64,000 nt of DNA. Source: Pontibacterium sinense (GTDB lineage: Bacteria; Pseudomonadota; Gammaproteobacteria; Pseudomonadales; Balneatricaceae). Positions within the stretch are counted from its first letter, which is position 1; every line of letters starts with the position of its first letter. The DNA is taken from contig NZ_JADEYS010000001.1 of the NCBI RefSeq assembly GCF_015209595.1, positions 186,001-250,000 of the forward strand, read 5' to 3'. The translations under genes were made by a program, and so were the position numbers. The notes beneath the pieces are model-generated. The model was not told the origin of the DNA. It was given only the letters and a program-made list of their open reading frames with translations, and ran no database searches. Of the stretch, positions 7,447-16,401 are shown piece by piece.

Positions 7447-8721
7447 TTATCGCTGAAAGACAAGCTTACCGTCAACCAGAGTATGGGTGACCTGACCTTT
7501 TAGCGTGAAACCCATAAATGGCGTGTTCTTGCCTTTGGAGAAGCTATCTTCTTCGGTCAGCGTCCAGCTGGCATCAGGATCAAACAGACAGATGTCTGCG
7601 GCAGCACCGGTCTGCAGCGTACCACTCTCCAGTCCCAGAATCTGTGCCGGTTGGGAGGTCAGTTTTTCCAGCAGTTGTGGCAATTCCATCAAGCCCTGAT
7701 CGACTAGCATCAGCGACAGTGGCAACAGGGTTTCCAGACCGGTCATGCCGGGCTCGGTGGCTGCAAATGGGGCATCTTTCGCTGCGGCTTCGTGTGGCTG
7801 GTGGTCAGAACACAGTGCCTGAATACCACCGGAAATCAGCGCCTGACGCAGACCTGCACGGTCTAGCTGGCTGCGCAGTGGCGGGATCAGATGGAACGCA
7901 CTGTTAAAGCCGTTGACGTTCTCGTCAGTCAGCAACAGGTGGTGGATCGCCACATCGGCGCTGACATTCAGACCACGTTCGCGGGCTTCCATCACCATGC
8001 GCACGGATCGCTCGCAGGAGAGTTGTCCAAAGTGAGCACGGACACCGGTCTGCTCAACCAGCGTCAGGCAGCGCGCGACTTCGATGGTTTCCGCCGCTTC
8101 CGGAATGCCGTTCAGACCCAGTCGGGTAGAAGTGGTATCTTCATGCATATGACCGCCCGCAGTCAGCGATGCGTCCTGTGGCTGAAACTGCACCAGCAGA
8201 TCGTGGGTTGCGGCATACTCCAGACAGCGCATCAGCACCAGCGAATTGGCCACTGGCTCACGGGCGTTAGTAAATGCGATACAGCCGGAGCTGGCCAGCG
8301 CATGCATTGGCGCCAGCTGTTGACCGGATAATCCTTTGGTCAGCGCACCCATTGGCAACACTTTGGCTTTACCCAGATCTTCACAGCGTTCAAGGATCAA
8401 CTCGGCAACGGCCGTCGTGTCGACCACCGGATTAGTCGTCGGTGGGGTAACCAGTGTGGTTACGCCACCTGCCAGTGCAGCCTGAGTTTCGGTCGCAAGT
8501 GTGCCTTTAATGGTATAGCCGGGTTCGCGCACATGGGCGCAAAGATCGACAAAACCGGGGCTGACGACCTGACCGGTTGCGTCGATGGTTTGCTCGGCGT
8601 TAAACCCTTCCGGTGCATTGCCAATGCCGGCAATTTTACCTTCACTGATATACAGGTCGGTTACCTGATCCAGCTGCTGTGCCGGATCAATAACGCGTCC
8701 GCCCTGAATCTTAATATTCAT
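7447..8721 (-). CDS. pyrC': Dihydroorotase-like protein PyrC', probably non-catalytic aspartate transcarbamoylase subunit
   Basis: This 424-residue protein has the dihydroorotase amidohydrolase fold. At the metal motif, where active enzymes have DxHxHxREPG, it reads DLCAHVREPG (59-68): the first histidine is Cys61 and the second, His63, is kept. The later HVS histidine is a glutamine (HFGQLS). The C-terminal SDHQPH keeps its Asp. In Pseudomonas the inactive PyrC' binds PyrB to form the dodecameric ATCase, and the 5-bp spacing to pyrB here supports the same scaffold role. A separate active dihydroorotase is expected elsewhere. Loss of activity is inferred from the ligand changes. Confidence 0.85.
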   Translation of the reverse strand: MNIKIQGGRVIDPAQQLDQVTDLYISEGKIAGIGNAPEGFNAEQTIDATGQVVSPGFVDLCAHVREPGYTIKGTLATETQAALAGGVTTLVTPPTTNPVVDTTAVAELILERCEDLGKAKVLPMGALTKGLSGQQLAPMHALASSGCIAFTNAREPVANSLVLMRCLEYAATHDLLVQFQPQDASLTAGGHMHEDTTSTRLGLNGIPEAAETIEVARCLTLVEQTGVRAHFGQLSCERSVRMVMEARERGLNVSADVAIHHLLLTDENVNGFNSAFHLIPPLRSQLDRAGLRQALISGGIQALCSDHQPHEAAAKDAPFAATEPGMTGLETLLPLSLMLVDQGLMELPQLLEKLTSQPAQILGLESGTLQTGAAADICLFDPDASWTLTEEDSFSKGKNTPFMGFTLKGQVTHTLVDGKLVFQR

Positions 8722-8726
8722 CTGCG

Positions 8727-9731
8727 TTATTCCCCACTCTTCAGCTGCAGTTGTTTCTCAGTGGCCTGTCCGCTCATCGACATCGACATCACGGCCATTC
8801 GCACGGCGATACCGTTGGTAACCTGATCAAGGATCAGGGAACGAGGGCCATCTGCGACCGATGAGGCGATCTCTACGCCACGGTTGATGGGGCCCGGGTG
8901 CATGACCACTGCTTCAGGGTGAGCCAGCGCCAGCTTCTCTTCGCTCAGGCCGTAGAGTTTGTAGAATTCAGACTCACTTGGCAGCAGGGCACTGTTCATA
9001 CGTTCTTTCTGCAGGCGCAACATCATCACGACGTCGACGTCTTTCATGCCCTGTTCCATGTCGGTGAAAACACGCACGCCCAATGCTTCGATATGACGCG
9101 GCAGCAGCGTTTGTGGTGCGATAACACGGATCTCGGCAGCACCCAGAGTACGCAGTGCGTGGATCTGTGAACGTGCTACACGGCTGTGCAAAATGTCGCC
9201 CACGATGGCCACGGTCAGCGGGGCAAAATCGCCCTTGTGGCGGCGGATGGTCAGCATATCCAGCATCGCTTGCGTTGGGTGGGCATGACGACCGTCACCG
9301 GCATTGATCACCGCAACTTTAGGGGTGACATGCTCAGCGATAAAGTGTGCCGCACCGCTGTCTGAGTGACGCACGACAAACATATCGGAGTGCATCGCTT
9401 CCAGTGTCATCAGGGTGTCTTTCAGGGTTTCGCCCTTAGAGGTGGAGGATGTGCTGATGTTCAGGTTCAACACATCCGCCGACAGCCGTTTTGCGGCCAG
9501 TTCAAAGGTCGACAACGTACGGGTACTGGATTCGAAAAACAGGTTCACGACGGTCTTACCACGCAGGAGTGGGACCTTTTTTACCTGTTGTTCGCCCATA
9601 TCCACGAAAGAGTCTGCTGTATCGAGAATCTCAGTCAGGATTTCGCGGGACAGACCTTCAGTGGTCAGATAGTGCTTCAGCTGTCCTTCGCAATTGAGTT
9701 GGATCTGGTTGGGATCGGTTTGCTCAAACAT
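8727..9731 (-). CDS. pyrB: Aspartate carbamoyltransferase catalytic chain
   Basis: PyrB joins carbamoyl phosphate to aspartate, the committed step of pyrimidine synthesis. The 334-residue length is normal for the Pseudomonas-type enzyme. The carbamoyl-phosphate loop FFESSTRT is near residues 62-69, the HxxQAxxD motif appears as HPTQAMLD, and [11 protein letters not shown] lies near the C-terminus. No regulatory pyrI gene is present; instead pyrC' follows directly, as in organisms where PyrB and PyrC' form one complex. It lies 21 bp downstream of pyrR in the same operon. Confidence 0.96.
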   Translation of the reverse strand: MFEQTDPNQIQLNCEGQLKHYLTTEGLSREILTEILDTADSFVDMGEQQVKKVPLLRGKTVVNLFFESSTRTLSTFELAAKRLSADVLNLNISTSSTSKGETLKDTLMTLEAMHSDMFVVRHSDSGAAHFIAEHVTPKVAVINAGDGRHAHPTQAMLDMLTIRRHKGDFAPLTVAIVGDILHSRVARSQIHALRTLGAAEIRVIAPQTLLPRHIEALGVRVFTDMEQGMKDVDVVMMLRLQKERMNSALLPSESEFYKLYGLSEEKLALAHPEAVVMHPGPINRGVEIASSVADGPRSLILDQVTNGIAVRMAVMSMSMSGQATEKQLQLKSGE

Positions 9732-9752
9732 AACGCTCGCTCAAATTCTGTC

Positions 9753-10262
9753 TCAGGGACGTTCGCGGATTTCGAGGGTCAATGGATCGGGGCCTGTCAG
9801 CTTGATCAGCTGATTGTCACCCAGACTCAGGGTACCGCCGACGACATCGGCCTGAATCGGCAGTTCGCGCCGTTCCAGATCCAACAACGTAATCAGGGTC
9901 ACTGATGCTGGACGGCCATAATCAAACAGCTCGTTCATTGCGGCGCGGATAGTGCGACCGGACATGATCACATCATCAACCAACAGGACGTGGCGTCCCT
10001 CGGTGGCGGCTGGCAGCTGTGATGGTTTCACTTTAGGGTGGAGGCCCACCTGGGTGAAATCATCACGGTAGAAGGAGATATCCATTACGCCCAACGGGTC
10101 TTTCAGACCCAGCTGTGTGTGCAGGCGTTCGGCAAGCCAGACGCCGCCGGTGTGGATACCTACCATTAAAGGGTCTTCAATCTTGCGCTGGCTGATCAGG
10201 GCGCTAAGCTCCTGACTCATCTTATCCAGCAGTGCGTCTACACTAGGACTGCCCGACGTCAT
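9753..10262 (-). CDS. pyrR: PyrR bifunctional regulator / uracil phosphoribosyltransferase
   Basis: This 169-residue type I phosphoribosyltransferase has the PRPP-binding motif [13 protein letters not shown] at about 92-104 and the flanking PyrR signatures [13 protein letters not shown] and DISFYRDD. PyrR makes UMP from uracil and PRPP, and in Gram-positive bacteria it controls pyr mRNA attenuation. I see no attenuator between pyrR and pyrB here, so only the enzymatic role is supported. Its start overlaps the end of ruvX by 20 bp, implying translational coupling. Confidence 0.93.
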   Translation of the reverse strand: MTSGSPSVDALLDKMSQELSALISQRKIEDPLMVGIHTGGVWLAERLHTQLGLKDPLGVMDISFYRDDFTQVGLHPKVKPSQLPAATEGRHVLLVDDVIMSGRTIRAAMNELFDYGRPASVTLITLLDLERRELPIQADVVGGTLSLGDNQLIKLTGPDPLTLEIRERP

Positions 10263-10719
10263 AGAGGTCCTCCAATCGGGTATGGCTTGGGATGCGGGTA
10301 GGGCTGTTAAACCAGCTTTCGAGAATCAGTTGTGCCGCGATTCCGTCCACAGATTCTTTACGAAAGTTACTGCTGCCACCCGCAGCAAAATGAATTTCTT
10401 TGGCTTCTGATGTACTTAAGCGTTCGTCCATCAGAAAAACCGGGCACTTATAGCGTTCATGCAGACGGTTGGCGAATTTACGCGCGCGGCGCGCCATCTC
10501 GCTGATTGTACCGTCCATGTTGAGGGGGATACCCACCACCATAGCCTGCGGTTGCCACTCTTTGATGACGGTGGAAAGTTTGTCCCAATCGGGAATACCA
10601 TCGCGAGCTGCCATGGGAGGCAGTGCGGTTGCTGTGCCGGTGATCGACTGTCCATAGGCAAGGCCCATGCGGGATGTGCCAAAGTCGAACCCTAGCACCT
10701 GTTGAAAATCATCGCTCAT
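10243..10719 (-). CDS. ruvX: RuvX/YqgF RNase H-fold nuclease
   Basis: This 158-residue YqgF-family protein opens with [15 protein letters not shown], the first catalytic aspartate motif of the RNase H fold. FLMDERLST and a C-terminal [10 protein letters not shown] supply the later acidic residues. The family is called a putative Holliday junction resolvase and in E. coli also takes part in 16S rRNA 5'-end processing. Its coupling to algH (6 bp upstream) and pyrR (overlap downstream) is conserved in many gammaproteobacteria. Confidence 0.92.
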   Translation of the reverse strand: MSDDFQQVLGFDFGTSRMGLAYGQSITGTATALPPMAARDGIPDWDKLSTVIKEWQPQAMVVGIPLNMDGTISEMARRARKFANRLHERYKCPVFLMDERLSTSEAKEIHFAAGGSSNFRKESVDGIAAQLILESWFNSPTRIPSHTRLEDLYDVGQS

Positions 10720-10725
10720 GGAAAC

Positions 10726-11289
10726 TCAGGCGTGTCCGGTGTCTGCTGTCAGGAGATCGAGGTTGATGCCGAGCAGCATTGCGGCTGCAGTCAGGCGCTC
10801 CTCAATCGGAGTGCGGAACATTATATCGGAATTCGCCGGACAGCTTAACCAAGCATTATCGCTGATCTCCTGCTCCAGCTGACCTGCACCCCAACCGGCG
10901 TAACCTAGCACGACTAACCGTTCTTTTGGCCCTTTGCCGGCTGCGATATCTTCCAGAATATCGATTGATGTGGTGAGGCTGGTGCTGACGTCAACATCGC
11001 AGGTAGCGTTCCAGTGACCCGAGTCTGCAGGGTGAAGGATAAACCCGCGTTCGGGCTGTACTGGGCCGCCGAAATATACGGTTTCATCCTGAAGGTGATC
11101 GGTTGTACCCAGGTCAAGATGACTGAATAAGGTACGTAGTTCGATTGGCACCGCACGATTGACGATGATCCCCATCGCACCCTCATCATTATGCTCACAT
11201 AGATAGATAAGCGACTGTGCAAAGTAGCGATCTTGCATGTGGGGCATGGAGAGCAGGAAGTGCCCACGGAGGTTGGTGGTATGTGACAT
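10726..11289 (-). CDS. algH: AlgH/YqgE family protein (UPF0301)
   Basis: This 187-residue protein has the family features HFLLSMPHMQD at the N-terminus, VNRAVPIEL, the PVQPERGFILH strand and GYAGWGAGQLEQEI. No catalytic activity is established for the family; the name comes from an effect on alginate genes in Pseudomonas. It is adjacent to ruvX, as in most gammaproteobacteria. Some 36 bp separates it from the TonB-like gene. Confidence 0.93.
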   Translation of the reverse strand: MSHTTNLRGHFLLSMPHMQDRYFAQSLIYLCEHNDEGAMGIIVNRAVPIELRTLFSHLDLGTTDHLQDETVYFGGPVQPERGFILHPADSGHWNATCDVDVSTSLTTSIDILEDIAAGKGPKERLVVLGYAGWGAGQLEQEISDNAWLSCPANSDIMFRTPIEERLTAAAMLLGINLDLLTADTGHA

Positions 11290-11325
11290 TACGACTCCTG
11301 CTGTTTCGAGATACGCTCACTGGTT

Positions 11326-12303
11326 TCAGTATACGACAGTATCGTTTTCAAATTTCCATACCCGGATAATTTCAAGTCGGTCCGTTGTCTTGCGCATTTC
11401 AACCGGAAAGGGCCGGAAGGGCGCTGCAAGCTGCACGATGCGGATGGCGGCCTGATCCAGCTCGGGATATTCGGACGGAGACAGTATAGCGACTTCTTCC
11501 AGAGTACCATCGGCATTCAGCGAAACCAGCAGTCGAAGCTGCCCGCTCAATTTCTGACGTCGGGCTGACTCCGGATAGTTTATTGCACCAATGCGTTGTA
11601 CTTTCTCGCGCCAGTGCATCAGATAGCTGTTCTCCAATGCACTGTTATAACGACTGCCTTGCAACCGTTTAATGCGTTGGCCAAGAGGTGCTGGTTCAAG
11701 CTCTTCAAGTGGTGTTGCTCGTGCCATGTTGAGACTGCGGGCGAGCAGGCTGCTGGCCGAAATTTGAGGCGCCGAAGGCTTGGTTTCTGGCTCAGGTGTT
11801 GGCTTTTGTGCCGGGGGAGCGGCTTTCGGGGGAACTGGTTTTTTACCCGGCGAAGGGGCAGCCGTTGATGGTGTTGGCCGTTGTTTCGTCGCTGGCGTGG
11901 CTTTTACCGGTTCCGGTGAGCGTTGGGTTTTGGGCGCAGAGGTCGGGGTAACAACATCCGGTTTAAGTACGTCAGGTGCTGATCGAGTTGTAAGGGTATT
12001 GGCTGGCGCTGTAGTCAGAGACTTGGACTTAACGTTGGGCACTGCGTGGTGCACAGGTGCTGGCGGAGCCAGGTCTTTCTCGGTAGGCGGAGGTGGTTCG
12101 GGAGCCGTCTCGACAACCGCTTCAGATTCGGATGGATTGTCGGTAGTCAGAGAAGTCAGATTAATCTGCAGCGCGCTGGAGGTAGGAGGGGTGAGCACCG
12201 GCTCTGCGGGTATCCCCAGCAGAAACACCGTATGCAGCCCGGTGGCTAAAATCAGGGTGAACAGGAGGCGTCCAAGCGCCTTAAATCCCGAGTCACCGTT
12301 CAC
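11326..12303 (-). CDS. TonB-family energy transducer, TonB3-like
   Basis: The start is a GTG. A short cytoplasmic segment, one membrane helix (about 10-29), a long proline- and alanine-rich stretch (about 35-185) and a C-terminal TonB domain (about 230-325) follow. The TonB domain contains YPESARRQKLSGQLRLLV and AAIRIVQLAAPFRPFP. TonB proteins pass proton-motive energy from ExbBD to outer-membrane receptors. No exbB or exbD gene lies near. The position between algH and gshB equals that of tonB3 in P. aeruginosa, which is needed for twitching motility, so a pilus-linked role is more likely than iron uptake. That role is inferred from synteny. Confidence 0.85.
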   Translation of the reverse strand: MNGDSGFKALGRLLFTLILATGLHTVFLLGIPAEPVLTPPTSSALQINLTSLTTDNPSESEAVVETAPEPPPPTEKDLAPPAPVHHAVPNVKSKSLTTAPANTLTTRSAPDVLKPDVVTPTSAPKTQRSPEPVKATPATKQRPTPSTAAPSPGKKPVPPKAAPPAQKPTPEPETKPSAPQISASSLLARSLNMARATPLEELEPAPLGQRIKRLQGSRYNSALENSYLMHWREKVQRIGAINYPESARRQKLSGQLRLLVSLNADGTLEEVAILSPSEYPELDQAAIRIVQLAAPFRPFPVEMRKTTDRLEIIRVWKFENDTVVY

Positions 12304-12313
12304 CCTGTACCGC

Positions 12314-13267
12314 CTAGTGGGTCGTCAATTTACGCTCGATGGCATCCATCAGGCGCATACCGATATCCAGATTGAACTGCGTGTCCAGTTCGCGGATACA
12401 GGTTGGGCTGGTGACGTTGATCTCAGTGAGGTAATCACCGATCACGTCGAGTCCGACAAACAGCAGACCTTGTTCTTTCAAGCGCGGAGCAACCTGTTCG
12501 CAGATCCAGCGATCTCGCTCCGTCAGTGGACGACCTTCGCCCGTGCCACCTGCGGCCAGATTGCCACGAGTTTCACCAGCCATCGGGATACGGGCCAGTG
12601 CGTAAGGAATGGCTTCTCCGTCGATCATCAAAATACGCTTGTCGCCGTCTTTGATCTCCGGGATATATTTTTGCGCCATGATGGTTTCAGTACCATATTT
12701 GGTCAGCGTTTCGATGATCACGCCCAGATTTGTGCCATCTTCCCGAATATGGAAAATCTGTGATCCGCCCATCCCGTCCAGCGGTTTAAAGATGACATCA
12801 CCGTGCTCCGCATGGAAGGCGCGCAACAGATCTTCGCGACGGGTGACCAATACCGGTGGACAGCATTCCGGGAACTGGGTAGCAAATAGCTTTTCGTTAA
12901 AATCGCGTAACGCCTGAGGTTTGTTGACGACCAGCGTGCCTTCTTTTTCTGCCTGTTCCAGCAGATGAGTGCTGTAGATAAATTCGTTGTTAAATGGCGG
13001 ATCTTTACGCATCAGAATGACGTTCAGATCTGACAGATCCCGTTCTTTGTATTCGCCGCGATAAAACCAGTCATCGGGGTTCATCTCAACCGTAAGCGGG
13101 GCCATCATCGCTTTCGCTTTACCGTCGCGAGAGAACAGGTCCTGCTGCTCCATGTACCAGATCTCCCAGCCTTTCTGCTGTGCGGCCCATAACATGGCCA
13201 GAGAGCTGTCTTTCTTAAAGTTGATGTCCTCAATCGGGTCCATCACGATGCCGATTTTAATCGTCAT
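12314..13267 (-). CDS. gshB: Glutathione synthetase
   Basis: GshB adds glycine to gamma-glutamylcysteine using ATP. The 317-residue protein begins MTIKIGIVMDPIEDIN, as in E. coli GshB, and carries ATP-grasp features: VNKPQALRDFNEKL, VIFKPLDGMGGSQIF and, near the end, GLDVIGDYLTEINVTSP with the metal-binding Glu and Asn. The length is standard. Its place after tonB3-like and before the divergent-side gap matches Pseudomonas. The 129 bp upstream of it contain its presumed promoter, which I could not place exactly. Confidence 0.97.
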   Translation of the reverse strand: MTIKIGIVMDPIEDINFKKDSSLAMLWAAQQKGWEIWYMEQQDLFSRDGKAKAMMAPLTVEMNPDDWFYRGEYKERDLSDLNVILMRKDPPFNNEFIYSTHLLEQAEKEGTLVVNKPQALRDFNEKLFATQFPECCPPVLVTRREDLLRAFHAEHGDVIFKPLDGMGGSQIFHIREDGTNLGVIIETLTKYGTETIMAQKYIPEIKDGDKRILMIDGEAIPYALARIPMAGETRGNLAAGGTGEGRPLTERDRWICEQVAPRLKEQGLLFVGLDVIGDYLTEINVTSPTCIRELDTQFNLDIGMRLMDAIERKLTTH

Positions 13268-13396
13268 GAGAGCTGTAAACCTCTATCGCTTGCGAGTCAG
13301 CGCCGCTGCGGGTGCGGTCTCTGTCCTGAATTGGAGTGGTTGCAAAAGGTCTGCATCCGCTTCTTTTATGCGGGCGTTTCGGTACATTTCAACCGC

Positions 13397-14125
13397 TTAA
13401 CGCCAATCTCCCCAGAGATACTGCAGCAAAGCAAGCGCTGCAACGGGAGCTGTTTCGGTGCGCATGACCCGGGGACCGAAGGCGACCGGCTGAAAACCGT
13501 GATCCCGTGCCAGTTCAACTTCCTGCTCGGTGAATCCGCCTTCGGGGCCAATGAGCAATGCAATGGATTCAGGTGTGTCCATCTCTGCTAGCGGTGTTGC
13601 GGTATGGTGGTGGAGTACCAGTTTCAGTTCAGCATCTTCCTGCTTGATCCATTGCTCTAATGTTTGGGGAGCACTGATCGTTGGGACCTTACAACGTCCA
13701 CTTTGTTCACAGGCACTGATGGCGACTTGCTGCCAGTGGCGGATACGTTTGTCCTGCCGATCGGTGCTGAGTTTTACTTCACAACGCTCTGAAAAGAGCG
13801 GGAACATCTGCTGCATACCCATCTCAGTGGCTTTTTGTACGGCATAGTCCATACGTTCGCCACGGGATAAACTCTGGCCAATGCGGATATCCAGTGGGGA
13901 TTCAATGCAACGATCATCCTGCTGGATGATGCGGGCACTGGCGCGGCGTTTTTCGACCGTTTCCAGTTGCGCTTTATATTCCAAACCGTCGCCGTTAAAC
14001 AGGATCAGTTCGTCACCGACACGCATACGCAATGCGCGGCAGACATGTTGTACCACAGAATCATTCAGCTCAACGAGCTGATCCAGCTGCAGTGATTGGG
14101 GGTCATAAAAACGGGGAATGCGCAT
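13397..14125 (-). CDS. rsmE: 16S rRNA m3U1498 methyltransferase RsmE
   Basis: This 242-residue protein of the SPOUT superfamily methylates N3 of U1498 in 16S rRNA with SAM. An N-terminal PUA-like part (MRIPRFYDPQ, LFNGDGLEYKAQL) precedes the knotted domain with SLSRGERMDYAVQKATEMG, LLIGPEGGFTEQEVELA and FGPRVMRTETAPV. These motifs are diagnostic of RsmE. It lies 27 bp behind the GGDEF-EAL gene on the same strand and may share its transcript. Confidence 0.95.
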   Translation of the reverse strand: MRIPRFYDPQSLQLDQLVELNDSVVQHVCRALRMRVGDELILFNGDGLEYKAQLETVEKRRASARIIQQDDRCIESPLDIRIGQSLSRGERMDYAVQKATEMGMQQMFPLFSERCEVKLSTDRQDKRIRHWQQVAISACEQSGRCKVPTISAPQTLEQWIKQEDAELKLVLHHHTATPLAEMDTPESIALLIGPEGGFTEQEVELARDHGFQPVAFGPRVMRTETAPVAALALLQYLWGDWR

Positions 14126-14152
14126 AAATCTCTCGCAAGTGATCGGACAGGA

Positions 14153-16279
14153 TTAGTCGACTTCGATGACCAGATCCTGTTCCAGTAACTCTTCAAAGGG
14201 TTCGGCTTTCAGGGGGCGGCTGAGGAAGAATCCTTGTACCGTATCGCAGCCCTGCTGACGCAGAATACTCAACTGCTCCTGGGTTTCCACGCCTTCCGCG
14301 ATCACGCTCAGATTCAGGCCATGTGCCATCAGAATGATCGCCTCAACAATTTTCAGATCTTGCTGGCAGGTGTCGAGATCGTCGATAAAGGAACGATCGA
14401 TTTTGATGTTGTCGATGGCAAGATTTTTGATGCGGCTAAGGGAGGAATAGCCTGTACCAAAGTCATCAATCGAGATGCTGACCCCGGTGGCGCGAATACT
14501 GTTGAGCTGATTGCTGATCCGGTCGAGATCATCGATCAATACACCCTCGGTCAGTTCGAGTTCAATATGATCCAGCGAGACATCGTATTTGCCGAAAATG
14601 GTTGTCAGGGTTTCGATAAAGTCTGGGCGCAGGAAGCTGATGCCGGATAAGTTAACCGCGATACGCGGCGGTGTCAGCTGACGGTCGAGCCAGTTACGAA
14701 TCTGTTTTGCGGCGGCTTCCAGTACCCAGGCATCCAAACGAGAAATCAGGCCGCTTTGTTCTGCCAGTGGAATAAACTGTGCCGGTGAGATAAAGCCTTT
14801 TTCCGGATGTTCCCAGCGGATCAGGACTTCGGCCGAGATCAGTGCGTTGTCCTTCAGATCAAACAGTGGCTGGAACACCAGATAGAAATGGTCTGCATCC
14901 AGTGCTTTCTGCATCTCCTGCCAAAGTTCAATACTGTGATCTGTCTCGTTCAGCGCGCGTGGATCGTAGAACATCAGATCGCGCTCTTGTTTCTTCGCCA
15001 GATTGACCGTGGACTCTGCGCGTCCAATCAGCTGGAAATCATAACCGCCATCATCCGGGAATACGCTGATTCCAAGGCGACCCGCCAGCTGAATATGGTT
15101 TGCATCCAGCGGAATGGGTTGAGCAATAGTATCGAGCAGGTGGCGACAGATCCCTTCCAGTGATGGGCGATCTTCAATATTGGGCAATAGCAGGCCGAAT
15201 GTATCTTCCGACAACCGGGCAAGAATATCATCCGCGTGAAGCTGATCATGAACTCGTGAAGCCAGTTCGACCAGTACTTGATCGCGTCTCTCGCTGCCCA
15301 TTTCGATCGTGATTTCGTGCAGCAGATCGAGGCGGATAACCACAACCGCCAGTTGTTTCTGATCGCGATCATGGCGAGCAATCTCTTTGTTAATCGCTTC
15401 GCCCAGTGCCTGACGGTTATGCAGTCGCGTAATGGGGTCAAACGTCTCGAGAAAAACCACTTGCTCCTGAATCTGACGCAGACGTTGGTTTTCTAAGAGA
15501 TGATCACGAAAAGCCTGTACCGCGCAGGCGATATCTCCAACTTCGTCCCGGCGTCCACAGTCTTCAACTTCATGCAGATCAATCTCACCTTTGGCCAGTG
15601 CATTCATCTGTGTGGCAAGTCGGGTGACGGGGGTGCTGATATTACGGGCGATGAGGTAGCTGACAACCAAGGCAATAAACAACACCAGCAAGGTAATGCT
15701 CATATACGTATAGGCCCGAGACTGATAAATCGGCTTCAGGTCATCAAGGTATATACCGGATCCCAGAACCAGATTGGTACCGGGAACGCGTTCAGCGTAG
15801 CCCAGCTTAGGAACGGCAGGTCCCCCCTCAGGCTTTGGCCAGCGAAATTCCCAGAAAACCGTACCGTTGGCTTTAACCCCCTCGACCATCAGCTGGACAA
15901 TAAAGGTGCCCGCGTCATCTTGTATCTCCATCTGATTTTTACCTTGCATGTCAGGCAGGATCGGATGAGCGATGCTGGTGCCGGAGATATCGTAGAGATA
16001 GAGATATTCATTACCGGAAAAACGGGTGGCGTTGATCAGTTCCTGTAGCTGACGATCAAATTGCTGTTGAGAGACCGTGCCATTTTTCAGGTGCTCATCA
16101 AGCGCCATAATCTGGCTGCGCCCGGCCTGTACAACGCTTTGCACACGGGCTTTACGATTGTCGAGAATATCTTGCTGGTTAAAACGATACGCAAGGCTGG
16201 CAGTGATCAATGTGCCACAGACTAATATGAGCACCAGCAGGAATAATTTGCGGTGAATCTTGATATCGCTAAGACGCAT
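14153..16279 (-). CDS. Cache-HAMP-GGDEF-EAL protein, probable c-di-GMP phosphodiesterase with degenerate GGDEF
   Basis: A membrane helix at 10-30, a periplasmic single-Cache domain (about 33-185, with NEYLYLYDISG and GSGIYLDD) and a second helix (190-211) lead to HAMP (211-262). The GGDEF domain (about 275-440) has SEDTF at 357-361 in place of GGDEF, so cyclase activity is not expected. The EAL domain has EVLIRW at 484-489, ELTEG, DDFGTG at 605-610, KIDRSF and IAEGVET, a complete set for phosphodiesterase activity. It probably lowers c-di-GMP in response to a small extracellular ligand. It is followed by rsmE and preceded by the metK terminator. Confidence 0.9.
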   Translation of the reverse strand: MRLSDIKIHRKLFLLVLILVCGTLITASLAYRFNQQDILDNRKARVQSVVQAGRSQIMALDEHLKNGTVSQQQFDRQLQELINATRFSGNEYLYLYDISGTSIAHPILPDMQGKNQMEIQDDAGTFIVQLMVEGVKANGTVFWEFRWPKPEGGPAVPKLGYAERVPGTNLVLGSGIYLDDLKPIYQSRAYTYMSITLLVLFIALVVSYLIARNISTPVTRLATQMNALAKGEIDLHEVEDCGRRDEVGDIACAVQAFRDHLLENQRLRQIQEQVVFLETFDPITRLHNRQALGEAINKEIARHDRDQKQLAVVVIRLDLLHEITIEMGSERRDQVLVELASRVHDQLHADDILARLSEDTFGLLLPNIEDRPSLEGICRHLLDTIAQPIPLDANHIQLAGRLGISVFPDDGGYDFQLIGRAESTVNLAKKQERDLMFYDPRALNETDHSIELWQEMQKALDADHFYLVFQPLFDLKDNALISAEVLIRWEHPEKGFISPAQFIPLAEQSGLISRLDAWVLEAAAKQIRNWLDRQLTPPRIAVNLSGISFLRPDFIETLTTIFGKYDVSLDHIELELTEGVLIDDLDRISNQLNSIRATGVSISIDDFGTGYSSLSRIKNLAIDNIKIDRSFIDDLDTCQQDLKIVEAIILMAHGLNLSVIAEGVETQEQLSILRQQGCDTVQGFFLSRPLKAEPFEELLEQDLVIEVD

Positions 16280-16357
16280 AGTCAGCCAGAGTAGAATTTG
16301 GTTTATTGATTTCTATAGGTTAGCGCGCTAAGTGTCAAATTCTTAAGGATTTTAGAC

Positions 16358-16383
16358 GAAAAAAAAGCACCCGAAGGTGCTTT
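16358..16383 (-). terminator. Rho-independent terminator of metK
   Basis: The minus strand reads AAAGCACC-TTCG-GGTGCTTT followed by a run of T. It is a perfect 8-bp stem (16364-16371 and 16376-16383) with a UUCG tetraloop, 19 bp after the metK stop. Confidence 0.92.
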
Positions 16384-16401
16384 CTTAAACCGCTGAGCCG
16401 G

